DNA of 21,159 bases, from assembly GCF_000955955.1 (NCBI RefSeq), contig NZ_JYJG01000373.1:1-21159 (forward strand). The letters are read 5' to 3'. The stretch's first letter is position 1, and every line of letters begins with the position of its first letter. Shown piece by piece: positions 7,177 through 15,347 of the stretch. Below the pieces are notes generated by a model. The model did no database searches and had not been told where the DNA came from. It was given only the letters and a program-made list of their open reading frames with translations. The translations under genes were made by a program, and so were the position numbers. Source of the stretch: Lentzea aerocolonigenes. GTDB lineage: Bacteria > Actinomycetota > Actinomycetes > Mycobacteriales > Pseudonocardiaceae.

Positions 7177-9750
7177 GTGAACAGCACAGCCGAATGGTTG
7201 CGACGCAGGCTGCCCGAACTGATCGCGGAACACTGCGTGGTCGGCGCGCAGGCGGCGGTCCTGGTCGACGGCGAGATCTTCGACGCGGCCGCGGGCGTCC
7301 TGAACAGCGAGACCCGCGCGCCGGTGACGGGTGAGTCGCTGTTCCAGATCGCGTCCATCACCAAGATCTGGACGGCCACGCTCGTCCAGGAGCTGGTGAA
7401 CGAGGGTCTGCTCGACCTCGACCGGCCCGTGCGAGACGTCCTGCCCGGGTTCGAGCTCGCCGACGAGCGCGCCGCGCGGGTGGTGACACCTCGGCAGCTG
7501 CTGACGCACACCGCGGGCTTCGAAGGCGATCTCTTCTTCGACACCGGCACGGGTGACGACGCCGTCGAGAAGTTCGTGGAGCTGCTCGCCGGCGCTGCGC
7601 AGGTCTCGCCGCCCGGTGAGCTCTGGTCGTACTGCAACAGCGGCTTCTCGGTGCTCGGCCGGATCGTGGAGGTGTTGCGCGGCAAGCCGTTCAACACAGT
7701 CCTGCGGGAGCGGCTGGCCGCACCGCTCGGCCTGACCATCGAGACGGACATCGTGCGGGGGCCGCACGTCGCCGACGGTCACCTGCCGGACGGTCCCGTG
7801 CACGACTACGGCCCGGTGTCCGACTACCCGGCCGGTTCGGCGCTGGCCACGAGTGCGCGTGACCTGCTCGCGTTCGTGCGCATGCATCTCGGCACGCCAG
7901 GGCTCGCGGTCATGCGCGAGCCGCAGTTCCGGCTGCCCGACCTGGGCGACCACTGCTCGTGGGGCCTCGGCTGGATGATCGTGGACGGCGTCGACGGCAC
8001 GGTGATCGGCCACAACGGCGGCAACAAGGGCATCGCGTCGTTCCTGCGGGTCGTGCCGGAAACCGGTGTCGCCATCGCGGTGCTGACCAACGGAGGCGAC
8101 GCCCAGCCGGTGTTCGACGCGCTTCGCGAGCAGTTCTCCGGCGTGCGCGCGCATCCCCGGCCCGTCCCACCGGCCGTGCCGATCTCGGTCGACCTGGAGC
8201 GGGCCGCTGGTGTCTACCGCTGCGCCGGGTACGACATCCACGTGACGCCGGCCGACGAGGGCCGCGTGCAGGTCCGCTTCGAGGGCCGCACGGAGCTCAC
8301 CAAGTCGATGGAGCGGCCGGTCCGCGAGTTCACCGCCCTGCACGACAACGCCCTGATCGCCGTCGACGAGCCGCACACCGTGCTCGGCCTGATCGGGCGC
8401 TGGCTGTACTTCGGCCAGAACGCCGAACGCGTCGAGACGCCGGCCGAGTGGATCACTCGCAGGCTCCCCGAGTTGCTGGAGGAGCACGGAGTCGTCGGCG
8501 CCCAAGTGGCTGTGCTCGCGGACGGCGAGATCGTCGACGTGGCCGCGGGCGTGCTGAACGTCGAGACCGGCGCCCCGGTGACGACGGACTCGCTGTTCCA
8601 GATCGGGTCGATCACGAAGATCTGGACGGCCACGCTCGTCATGCAGCTCGTCCACGAGGGCCTGCTCGACCTGGACCGCCCGGTGCGCGACGTCCTGCCG
8701 GAGTTCGAGCTCGCCGACGAGCAGGCCGCTCAGGTGGTGACGCCTCGCCATTTGCTGACCCACACCGCGGGTTTCGAGGGCGACAAGTTCGCCGAAATCG
8801 ACAGCGGCGACCCGGACACGATCGACACCTACGTCGCCCAGCTGGCCGAGGCCGTCCAGATCAGCCCGCCCGGCGAGCTCCACTCGTACTGCAACTCCGG
8901 TTACGTCGTGCTGGGCCGGATCGTGGAAGTGTTGCGCGGCAAGCCTTTCCACGCCGCACTGCGCGAGCACCTCGTTGATCCCCTCCGCTTGGCCCACGTC
9001 GCCACGCACCTCGCCGAGTACCCGGACCAAGAGGTCGCCACCGGTCACCTCCGCGGAAAGCCTGTGGTCGAACCGTTCCGCGAGTGGGACGCCCCGGCCG
9101 GCCGCGTGCTGGCGATGAACGCCCGCGACCTCCTCACCTTCGTGCGCATGCATTTGGAGACAACGACTTTCGCTGCCATGCGCGAGCCGCAGATCGCGTT
9201 GCCGGACTTCGGTTTCGGCGGCCACCAGGGGCTCGGCTGGATGCTGCTGCACTACGACAACGACGTCGAGGGCGTCGGCCACACCGGCCTCACGATGGGC
9301 TACCAGGCAATCCTGCGCGCCATCCCGTCGGCGGGCGTGGCGGTGACCGTCCTGACCAACGGCGGCCGGGCGATCCCGCTCGTGGAGGCGATCTACGACC
9401 ATCTGCTGGGCGAGCTGGTCGGCGTCAAGCTGCCCGCCTTCCCGACACCACCGGCCACGCCGCTGCCCGTGGACGTCGAAGAAGTCGTTGGCACGTACCG
9501 ATCTGGCCACGTCAACCTGCACGTGACGCCGGGCTCGCCCGGTCGCGTCCGCGTGCGGTACGAGCCCCGCAACCGGGTGGGCGAAGCGCTGATGGTGGAT
9601 GAGGAGCGCGAGTACACGGGCCTGCGTCACGACGCGATGATCTCCGTGGAACCTGCGGGCGGGCGGCACGCGGTGATCGTCCTTTGTAGACGTGACGGGC
9701 ACGTGCGCTGGCTTCATTTCGGCCGCGCGGCATCCAAGGGGGAAGCATGA
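7177..9750 (+). CDS. Tandem double-domain class C beta-lactamase-like serine hydrolase
   Basis: This 857-residue protein is two copies of one ~420-residue unit fused head to tail. Each copy is a class C beta-lactamase/penicillin-binding-fold domain plus a C-terminal beta-rich domain (starting near GVYRCAGYDIH in copy 1 and GTYRSGHVNLH in copy 2). Both active sites look intact. Copy 1 has SITK (Ser60, Lys63), YCN (Tyr152) and HNG (279-281). Copy 2 has SITK (Ser478, Lys481), YCN (Tyr571) and HTG (702-704). Such proteins include esterases, D-aminopeptidases and beta-lactamases, so the substrate cannot be told. No signal peptide is seen, which argues against a secreted antibiotic-resistance enzyme. 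The start is GTG 7177 with GGGGGGAA just upstream; the open frame from 7096 is ignored. The gene overlaps the next by 4 nt (ATGA), indicating translational coupling. Confidence 0.92.
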   Translation: MNSTAEWLRRRLPELIAEHCVVGAQAAVLVDGEIFDAAAGVLNSETRAPVTGESLFQIASITKIWTATLVQELVNEGLLDLDRPVRDVLPGFELADERAARVVTPRQLLTHTAGFEGDLFFDTGTGDDAVEKFVELLAGAAQVSPPGELWSYCNSGFSVLGRIVEVLRGKPFNTVLRERLAAPLGLTIETDIVRGPHVADGHLPDGPVHDYGPVSDYPAGSALATSARDLLAFVRMHLGTPGLAVMREPQFRLPDLGDHCSWGLGWMIVDGVDGTVIGHNGGNKGIASFLRVVPETGVAIAVLTNGGDAQPVFDALREQFSGVRAHPRPVPPAVPISVDLERAAGVYRCAGYDIHVTPADEGRVQVRFEGRTELTKSMERPVREFTALHDNALIAVDEPHTVLGLIGRWLYFGQNAERVETPAEWITRRLPELLEEHGVVGAQVAVLADGEIVDVAAGVLNVETGAPVTTDSLFQIGSITKIWTATLVMQLVHEGLLDLDRPVRDVLPEFELADEQAAQVVTPRHLLTHTAGFEGDKFAEIDSGDPDTIDTYVAQLAEAVQISPPGELHSYCNSGYVVLGRIVEVLRGKPFHAALREHLVDPLRLAHVATHLAEYPDQEVATGHLRGKPVVEPFREWDAPAGRVLAMNARDLLTFVRMHLETTTFAAMREPQIALPDFGFGGHQGLGWMLLHYDNDVEGVGHTGLTMGYQAILRAIPSAGVAVTVLTNGGRAIPLVEAIYDHLLGELVGVKLPAFPTPPATPLPVDVEEVVGTYRSGHVNLHVTPGSPGRVRVRYEPRNRVGEALMVDEEREYTGLRHDAMISVEPAGGRHAVIVLCRRDGHVRWLHFGRAASKGEA

Positions 9751-11048
9751 TCAGCGAGTGGATCGAGCGGCGGCTGCCTGAGCTGCTCGAGGAACACGGC
9801 GTCGTCGGCGCGCAGGTAGCGGTCTTGCACAACGGCGAAATCGTTGATGCCGCAGCAGGTGTGCGCAACGCCGTCACGAAGGAGCCGGTCACCACGGACA
9901 CTCTGTTCCAGATCGGGTCGATCACCAAGGTCTGGACGGCCACCCTGGTCATGCAGCTGGTGAACGAAGGCCTGCTGGACCTCGACCGGCCGGTGCGGGA
10001 TGTGTTGCCGGACTTCAGGGTTGCGGACGAGGACGCGGCGAAGGTGATCACGCCGCGTCAGCTGTTGTGCCACACGGCAGGGTTCGAAGGCGACCTGAAG
10101 TTCGAGACCGGCTCGGGCGAGGACCTGCTGGAGAAGTACGTCGCGCTGCTCGCCGACGCCGGCCAGGCCACTGCTCCCGGCGAGCTCTACTCGTACTGCA
10201 ACGCCGGCTACGCGGTGCTGGGCCGGATCGTGGAAGTGTTGCGGGGCGAGCCTTTCCGGGACGTCCTGCGGGAACGGCTGGTCGAGCCGCTCGGGCTGAG
10301 GAACGTGGCCGCGGCACGTGCCGAGTACGCCTCGCACGAGATGGCACACGGGCACCTGAAGGGAGAGCCCACCACCCAGCACCTGCCGGAGTCGTGGGTG
10401 GCGGGTGGTTCGGTGCTCGCGATGCCCGCTCGAGAGCTGCTTCAGTTCGTGCGCATGCACCTGGAGACCACCGAGTTCGACGCGATGCGCGAGAGGCAGG
10501 CCACCCACCCGGACTTCGGCACCGGCGAGTGGTGGTGGGGCCTCGGCTGGGAGCTGTCGAACTTCGACGGCGGCGAGGTGATCGGGCACACCGGCATGAC
10601 CATGGGTTGCGTGGCGATCCTGCGGGTCGTGCCGGCGGCAGGGGTCGCGGTGGCTGTGCTGGCCAACAGCGGTGACGACGCATGGCCGTTGTTCAGCGCG
10701 GTTCTCGACCACGTGCTCGACGAGCTGGCGGGTCTGCGCAAGCGGAAGTTCCCGGAGATGCCGGCCGAACCGAAGCCGGTGGACCACGCGGAGGTCGTGG
10801 GGAACTACCGCTGCTCGGCTCTCGACATCCACATCACGCCGGCCGACGGCGGCAAGGTGAAGGTGCGGAGGAAGGGACGTGACCCGATCATGGCGACCCT
10901 CATGTCGGAGGACGAGGTCGAGTACGTGCACCTGACCGACGACGTGCTCATCGCTGTGGACAAGAGCAACGTGCTACCGCTGGGTGGCAGGGACGAGCAC
11001 GGGCGCGTCGGCTGGGTGCACTGGAGCCGCGCGGCGATGCGGGTCTAG
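9747..11048 (+). CDS. Class C beta-lactamase-like serine hydrolase, single domain
   Basis: This 433-residue protein is the third copy of the unit found twice in the preceding gene. The class C motifs are Ser58-x-x-Lys61 (SITK), Tyr150-Cys-Asn152 and His281-Thr-Gly283. A C-terminal beta-rich domain begins around VVGNYRCSALDIHITPADGG. No signal peptide is visible. The ATG lies inside the previous gene's stop region (ATGA overlap) with a GGGGGAAG-type RBS, so it is probably translationally coupled. Its stop codon overlaps the stop of the convergent esterase gene in the sequence CTAG. Function could be esterase, peptidase or amidase; family assignment is firm, substrate unknown. Confidence 0.92.
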   Translation: MISEWIERRLPELLEEHGVVGAQVAVLHNGEIVDAAAGVRNAVTKEPVTTDTLFQIGSITKVWTATLVMQLVNEGLLDLDRPVRDVLPDFRVADEDAAKVITPRQLLCHTAGFEGDLKFETGSGEDLLEKYVALLADAGQATAPGELYSYCNAGYAVLGRIVEVLRGEPFRDVLRERLVEPLGLRNVAAARAEYASHEMAHGHLKGEPTTQHLPESWVAGGSVLAMPARELLQFVRMHLETTEFDAMRERQATHPDFGTGEWWWGLGWELSNFDGGEVIGHTGMTMGCVAILRVVPAAGVAVAVLANSGDDAWPLFSAVLDHVLDELAGLRKRKFPEMPAEPKPVDHAEVVGNYRCSALDIHITPADGGKVKVRRKGRDPIMATLMSEDEVEYVHLTDDVLIAVDKSNVLPLGGRDEHGRVGWVHWSRAAMRV

Positions 11049-11926
11049 ACCGCCCGCTTGGCGTACTTGGCGAGGAACTGCACGACGTCTGGCGTCACCT
11101 TGCGGTAGAAGCCGTCGTCGTGCCCGCCGCCCTTCACCGTGCCGACCTCAGGACGCACGTCGCGGATGAAGCGGCGGGTGCCCTCGATGAACCTGTCGCG
11201 GTCACCGATCCATACGCCGAGCGCGGTCGGGCCGGTGGAGGTGAGGTGCCGCAACGGGTCCAGCGACGTCCACTCGCCCTCGTCCTTGAACGCGCGGCGC
11301 TTGGCCATCTCCGGCCAGGTCGTGATCAGGCCGGGGGAGATGGCCGCGGTGGCCGCGACCGGGTCGCCGCGTTCGGCTCGGCGGCGGGCGTACAGGAGCG
11401 CGCCGAAGCCGCCCATCGACGCGCCCGTGATGGCGAAGGGTTCGCCGTAGCCGCGTTCGCGCAGCCACTGGGGGAGCTCGTCGAGCAGCATGGCCATCGG
11501 GTCGTCGCCCGGGATGTTCTCGTGCCAGTAGTTGTCGCCGCCGTCGACCGCGACGAAGCCGAACGCCGGGACCGAGCCCTTCTTCACGGCCGAGGCCAGG
11601 ACGTCGGCCAGGTCGCCGACGGCCGCGTGGCGGGCGTCGCCGTGCAGGCCGTGCAGCAGGATCGACATCGGCAGGCCGCGCGGGGGCGTACCGGTCGGGA
11701 GGTAGAAGGCGAGGGTGACCCAGCGGTGGCGGGCGTTCGAGTACACCCGCTCGAAGTGGACAGCCGGCTTGGCGCCCGTGGTGCGGCTGACGCGGTCCGA
11801 GGTGGCGATCTGCTCTTCTGGGACCTGGGAGGAGGCCGACACGTACGTCGCGACGCCGGTGGCTGTCGCGATGACCACGCCTATCGCCGCGAAGAGTGTG
11901 CGGCGGCTGTACCTCGGTTCCCCCAT
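11045..11926 (-). CDS. Tat-type or membrane-anchored alpha/beta hydrolase (esterase D-like)
   Basis: This 293-residue protein begins MGEPRYSRRTLFAAIGVV, with a twin-arginine pattern (SRRTLF) and a hydrophobic stretch at about residues 11-30, so it is probably exported by Tat or anchored outside the membrane. The catalytic domain resembles the esterase family of S-formylglutathione hydrolase and mycolyltransferases. It has HGLHGD at 92-97, the nucleophile Ser170 in GASMGG, Asp242 or Asp244 in IGDRDRF, and His269 in GGGHDDGFY. ATG 11926 is chosen because GAGG lies 5 nt upstream; a GTG at 11932 would overlap that RBS. It is the third gene of a minus-strand run after fdhD and the CoA-transferase, 39 nt downstream of the latter. 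Substrate is unknown. Confidence 0.87.
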   Translation of the reverse strand: MGEPRYSRRTLFAAIGVVIATATGVATYVSASSQVPEEQIATSDRVSRTTGAKPAVHFERVYSNARHRWVTLAFYLPTGTPPRGLPMSILLHGLHGDARHAAVGDLADVLASAVKKGSVPAFGFVAVDGGDNYWHENIPGDDPMAMLLDELPQWLRERGYGEPFAITGASMGGFGALLYARRRAERGDPVAATAAISPGLITTWPEMAKRRAFKDEGEWTSLDPLRHLTSTGPTALGVWIGDRDRFIEGTRRFIRDVRPEVGTVKGGGHDDGFYRKVTPDVVQFLAKYAKRAV

Positions 11927-11965
11927 GCTCACCTCATCGCGTGGGTACCGGTCCTCGTTTCCTTC

Positions 11966-13096
11966 TCAGAGGACGGAACGAACGCGTAAGGAGGACAGTT
12001 CCTCATCTGAATAGCCCAGCCAGCGCAGCACGTGATCATTGTGCGCGCCGAGGTCCGGGACCGCACCCGGTGACCACTCGAAACCGGCCACGGGAGGCGG
12101 CAGCATCCTGGCAACCCCGCCAGGAACTTGCACGTCAACCCACGTGGAGAGCTGCGGGTGGGTGGGCAGGTCGGTGATCGGGCGGGTCAGCGCGGCCGGC
12201 ACGTCGACGGCGTCCAGCGCGGCCAGCAGCTCGTCCGCGGTCATGGCACAAAACGCCCGTTCGAGGAGCTTCCGCAGCTCGTCCCGGTGCTCCACACGGG
12301 AGGCCACTGTGGCGAACCTCTCCTGCGCGCCGAGCCCGATCAGCCCGCACAGCCGCTGCCACTGGCCGTCGTTCTGCACGGCCAGGTGCACGGCGCCGTC
12401 CGCGCACGTCACCGGCCCGTACGGCGCGATGCTCGGGTGGTGCGCGCCCGACCGCGGGGCCGCGGCACCCGTCCCGGCGGCGTAGAGCATCGGCTGGTGC
12501 ATCCACTCGGCCATCGCCTCGAACAGCGACAGCCGCAGCCGCACGCCCTCGCCGGTCCGCCCTCGTTGCAGCAACGCCGCCAGCACCGCCGCGTGCAGCT
12601 GGACGCCCGCCGCGATGTCCGCCACGGAGATGCCGGCGCGGGCCATCACGTCACCCTCGCCGGTCAGCGACACCAATCCGGCCTCGGACTGCACCAGCGC
12701 GTCGAACGCCTTGCGGTCCGCGTACGGCCCGTCCCAGCCGTAGCCGGACAGCTCACCGACGATCAGCTTCCCGGGCAGGCCGAGGCCGAGGCGTGACCAC
12801 ACGCGCGGCGACAGGTTGCACAGCAGCACATCAGCGCGTGCGACGAGCCGTTCCAGCACCTCACGGCCATCGGGGTGGTTGATGTCGAGCGACACCGACT
12901 CCTTGCCGACGTTCGTCCACGCGAAGTACGACGACACCTGGCCGCACGACGAGTCGTAGTGCCGCGCGAAATCACCGGAGCCAGGCCGTTCGATCTTGAT
13001 CACGCGGGCTCCGAGATCGGCCAGCAGCCGCGTCGCGTACGGCACGGCGACGGCCTGCTCCAGGCTCACCACCACGACGCCGTCAAGCGGTCTCAA
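11966..13096 (-). CDS. CaiB/BaiF-type class III CoA-transferase
   Basis: Class III CoA-transferases move CoA between carboxylic acids through an aspartyl-CoA enzyme intermediate. This 376-residue protein has the standard length and the family N-terminus [41 protein letters not shown] (written here in pieces: [18 protein letters not shown], then [16 protein letters not shown]). Asp160 in [10 protein letters not shown] is the likely catalytic residue. I prefer the TTG at 13096, which gives MRPLDGV as in homologues and has GGGGAG about 8 nt upstream; a GTG at 13111 is the alternative. Either way it overlaps the end of fdhD by 14 or 29 nt, implying translational coupling. The acids are unknown; formyl-CoA/oxalate is possible given fdhD, but no oxalyl-CoA decarboxylase is present. 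Confidence 0.9.
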   Translation of the reverse strand: MRPLDGVVVVSLEQAVAVPYATRLLADLGARVIKIERPGSGDFARHYDSSCGQVSSYFAWTNVGKESVSLDINHPDGREVLERLVARADVLLCNLSPRVWSRLGLGLPGKLIVGELSGYGWDGPYADRKAFDALVQSEAGLVSLTGEGDVMARAGISVADIAAGVQLHAAVLAALLQRGRTGEGVRLRLSLFEAMAEWMHQPMLYAAGTGAAAPRSGAHHPSIAPYGPVTCADGAVHLAVQNDGQWQRLCGLIGLGAQERFATVASRVEHRDELRKLLERAFCAMTADELLAALDAVDVPAALTRPITDLPTHPQLSTWVDVQVPGGVARMLPPPVAGFEWSPGAVPDLGAHNDHVLRWLGYSDEELSSLRVRSVL

Positions 13097-13910
13097 GCAC
13101 GCGCTCCCCACCGGTGTAGACGTTCATCGAGTCGCCGCGCAGGAAGCCGACGAGCGTCATGCCCTGCTCCTCCGCCAGCTCCACGGCGAGCGACGACGGC
13201 GCGGACACCGCGGCCAGCACCGGAATTCCGGCCATCGCGGCCTTCTGCACCAGTTCGAACGACGCCCGCCCGGACACCATCAGCACCGCACCGGTCAGCG
13301 GCACCAGGTTCTGCAGCACCGCCCAGCCCAGCACCTTGTCGACGGCGTTGTGCCGCCCCACGTCCTCGCGCACGACCAGCAGCTCGCCGTTCACGAACAG
13401 CCCGGCCGCGTGCAGCCCGCCGGTGCTCTCGAAGACCTTCTGCCGTTCCCGCAACGCGTCCGGGAAGCCCGTCAGCGCCTCCGGAGTGACCCGCACGGGA
13501 TCGAGCGCAGGGGAGTAGCGGGTCTTGAGCTTCACCGCATCGAGCGCCGCTTTGCCGCACACACCACACGATGAGGTGGTGTAGAAGTTCCGCTCCACCC
13601 CGGTGTCCGGCGGCGGCACACCCTCGGCCAGCGCGATGTCCAGGACGTTGTAGGTGTTCATCCCGTCCGGCCCGGTGCCCTCGCAGAACCGGGCGACCGA
13701 GATGTCCTCCGCAGACCCGATCACACCCTCGCTGAGCAGGAAACCGTGCGCGAGCTCGACGTCCTGGCCGGGGGTGCGCATGGTGACGGCCAACGGCTTC
13801 CCGCCGACCCGCAGCTCCAGCGGTTCCTCGGCGGCCAGGGCGTCCACCCGGCGCCGCCGACCGTTCGACGACACGCGTTCGACCGCTCGGCGAACCGTCA
13901 CTCGGCCCAT
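13083..13910 (-). CDS. fdhD: FdhD, formate dehydrogenase maturation sulfurtransferase
   Basis: FdhD passes sulfur from the cysteine desulfurase to the bis-MGD molybdenum cofactor before it is inserted in formate dehydrogenase. The 275-residue protein has the defining cysteine pair in [10 protein letters not shown] (Cys115, Cys118). It also has [27 protein letters not shown] and [20 protein letters not shown] 13910 is preferred; AAGGAG lies 8 nt upstream, whereas a GTG at 13916 is too close. The gene heads the fdhD, CoA-transferase, esterase run. The formate dehydrogenase genes themselves are not in the window. Immediately upstream is the right end of a TnpB element in the same orientation, so the native promoter is either confined to about 35 nt or has been displaced. 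Confidence 0.96.
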   Translation of the reverse strand: MGRVTVRRAVERVSSNGRRRRVDALAAEEPLELRVGGKPLAVTMRTPGQDVELAHGFLLSEGVIGSAEDISVARFCEGTGPDGMNTYNVLDIALAEGVPPPDTGVERNFYTTSSCGVCGKAALDAVKLKTRYSPALDPVRVTPEALTGFPDALRERQKVFESTGGLHAAGLFVNGELLVVREDVGRHNAVDKVLGWAVLQNLVPLTGAVLMVSGRASFELVQKAAMAGIPVLAAVSAPSSLAVELAEEQGMTLVGFLRGDSMNVYTGGERVLETA

Positions 13911-13944
13911 GTGCACATCTCCTTCGGACCGCTATCTTCCGTTA

Positions 13945-14070
13945 CCCGAAGTATCGGTGAAGGCGACTTCACTCCCTTCGGGCAGCCGTCGCCTTGCGGT
14001 GGCGGCGTTGGCCCGCGCACGTCAGCGCGGGTCTTCCCGTGGCGTTACCCGCTGCCCACACGATGTGGGT
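13945..14070 (-). ncRNA. Predicted omegaRNA scaffold at the TnpB right end
   Basis: TnpB nucleases use an RNA from the 3' end of their element, overlapping the tnpB 3' end, with the guide taken from flanking DNA. Here the minus strand folds into three adjacent hairpins. The first is GCGCGGG/CCCGCGC type at 14012-14031, with the tnpB stop in its loop. The second is a 9-bp stem with two G-U pairs at 13985-14006. The third is an interrupted hairpin with CCCGAAG/CTTCGGG outside and GTGAAG/CTTCAC inside at 13945-13982. The 5' limit is a guess. The guide would begin just past 13945 toward fdhD, but the exact junction is unknown. Confidence 0.5.
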
Positions 14071-15347
14071 CTGACGTGGGTTTCCAGCGGGCTGGTTTTC
14101 GTCCCGGCGCAACTCGCCGCGGACGTGCCTCCGATGTCCTCACCAACGAGCGAGGCAAGGTTGCGGGCGGCGTTGAGATCGCGATCGAGCACGAATCCGC
14201 ACTCGTCGCAGTTGTACACCCGGACGCGTAGAGGCAGTTTGGCTTTCACCGCGCCACAGTCCGAGCAGGTCTTCGACGACGGGTACCAGCGGTTTGCGAC
14301 CACCAGTTGGACGCCGTTCCAAGCAGTCTTGTAGGTGGTCTGTCGCCGAAGCTCGCTCATGCCGACGCCAGAGATGTGGGACGCCAGGCGCCGGTTGCGC
14401 AGCATGCCCGACACGTTGAGGTTTTCCAGCACGATGACACCGAACCTGCGGACCAGGTCAGTTGTGAGCTTGTGCAATCCGTCCCTGCGCGCGTTCGAAA
14501 CCCGCCCGTGGAGCCTCGCGATGCGAGCCTGGGTGCGCCGCCAGCGGTTCGACGGGGCCTGGCCAGTTCGTTTGTCTGGACCGATACGCCGCGCGGCTTG
14601 GCGTTGCAGGCGGCGCAGGTCTCGACGTGCCACATCGAAGTGCCTCGGATTGGGCACGACCTGTCCCGTGGACAGCACCGCGAGCGATTTGACCCCGAGA
14701 TCCACACCAACCACCCTGTCCGGGAACCTGGACACCTGGTCGATGCGAGTGATCTCCACCGAGAACGCGCAGAACCAGCGTCCGGACTGGTGGGACACGG
14801 TGGCCGACCGAATGCGAGCTGTGCCGCGCTGCAGATGGCGGACCAGCTTGCGGGTGGACTCGTGCGCGCGGACCTCACCGATGCGGGGCAGTCGCACGTG
14901 TCGCCGATCATCAGTCAGGCCGAACGCGCCAGTCGTGAACCGGCACGACGATCGGGCTCGCTTGCCCTTGAACTTCGGAAACCGAGCCTTCGGGCCGCGC
15001 CGCGAGTTGGTGCGGGAGCTCTGCCAGTTCGTCAATGCAGTCGCGAGGTTGGCCAGACCCGACGCGTAGGCCTCCTTTGAGTTCTCGCTCCACCACGGCG
15101 CGACCTCGTGCTTGGCTTGATTCCAAGCCTTCCTCAGGCTGTAGGCAGACCACGACACTGCCGGCGTGACCTGAACGTCAGGGATGCCGTAGGACTTCTC
15201 TGCCGCACGCTGGTCGAGATTCACCTTGACCTGTGCCAGGCCCCAGTTGAACGCGTAGCGCTGCCCGCCGCAATGCGATCGCAGTGCCGCTTCCTGTGTC
15301 GGCGTCGGATCAAGAGCGAACCTGTACGCCTTGATGAACACGCTCAT
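14022..15347 (-). CDS. tnpB: TnpB RNA-guided nuclease (IS605 OrfB family)
   Basis: TnpB is the RNA-guided DNA nuclease ancestral to Cas12. The 441-residue protein begins with the helix-turn-helix-like YRFALDPTPTQEAALRSHCG. It has a split RuvC site: Asp216 in VVGVDLGVKSLAVL, Glu308 in VIVLENLNVSGML, and an aspartate in LDRDLNAARN (388-390). The zinc ribbon cysteines are Cys361, Cys364, Cys380 and Cys383. All key residues are present and the frame is unbroken, so it may be active. The C-terminal tail after about residue 400 is low-complexity and overlaps the predicted omegaRNA. Start ATG 15347 gives MSVFIKAYRF, normal for the family; no strong RBS is visible. No tnpA is nearby. Confidence 0.95.
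   Translation of the reverse strand: MSVFIKAYRFALDPTPTQEAALRSHCGGQRYAFNWGLAQVKVNLDQRAAEKSYGIPDVQVTPAVSWSAYSLRKAWNQAKHEVAPWWSENSKEAYASGLANLATALTNWQSSRTNSRRGPKARFPKFKGKRARSSCRFTTGAFGLTDDRRHVRLPRIGEVRAHESTRKLVRHLQRGTARIRSATVSHQSGRWFCAFSVEITRIDQVSRFPDRVVGVDLGVKSLAVLSTGQVVPNPRHFDVARRDLRRLQRQAARRIGPDKRTGQAPSNRWRRTQARIARLHGRVSNARRDGLHKLTTDLVRRFGVIVLENLNVSGMLRNRRLASHISGVGMSELRRQTTYKTAWNGVQLVVANRWYPSSKTCSDCGAVKAKLPLRVRVYNCDECGFVLDRDLNAARNLASLVGEDIGGTSAASCAGTKTSPLETHVRPTSCGQRVTPREDPR

Larger units (their letters stand above)
7177..11048 (+). repeat. Three tandem copies of a ~1.3-kb hydrolase unit
   Basis: Units run approximately 7177-8430, 8431-9750 and 9747-11048. The shared landmarks are RRLPEL, GEI, LFQI.SITK, WTATLV, EGLLDLDRPVRDVLP, HTAGFEGD, PPGEL/APGEL, SYCN, LGRIVEVLRG and FVRMHL. 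DNA is strongly similar around these landmarks, for example GGCCGGATCGTGGA followed by GTGTTGCG in all three. Copies 2 and 3 are closest at their N-termini, while copies 1 and 3 share an FDTGTGDD/FETGSGED segment. That mosaic pattern fits duplication followed by recombination. Confidence 0.9.

Noticed and set aside
7159..9717. 852-codon open frame on the minus strand opposite the double hydrolase gene
   Set aside because: It is the expected antisense opening of a GC-rich gene. Its product is rich in Arg, His, Asp, Val and shows no domain, while the plus strand encodes clear catalytic motifs and has RBS support.
7177..11048. Antibiotic-resistance beta-lactamase cluster
   Set aside because: The class C fold motifs are shared with many esterases and peptidases, and the proteins lack signal peptides needed for a secreted resistance enzyme.
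11120..11989. 289-codon plus-strand frame opposite the esterase
   Set aside because: The minus strand carries the Tat-like signal, nucleophile motif and RBS, and the plus-strand product has no recognisable features.
13945..14031. CRISPR-like or intrinsic terminator interpretation of the clustered hairpins
   Set aside because: There are no direct repeats with spacers. The hairpins differ in sequence and lie at the 3' end of tnpB, which fits an omegaRNA/right end better; termination after tnpB remains possible as a secondary effect.
14307..15080. Plus-strand frames opposite tnpB
   Set aside because: These are shadows of tnpB, whose RuvC and zinc-ribbon residues are on the minus strand.
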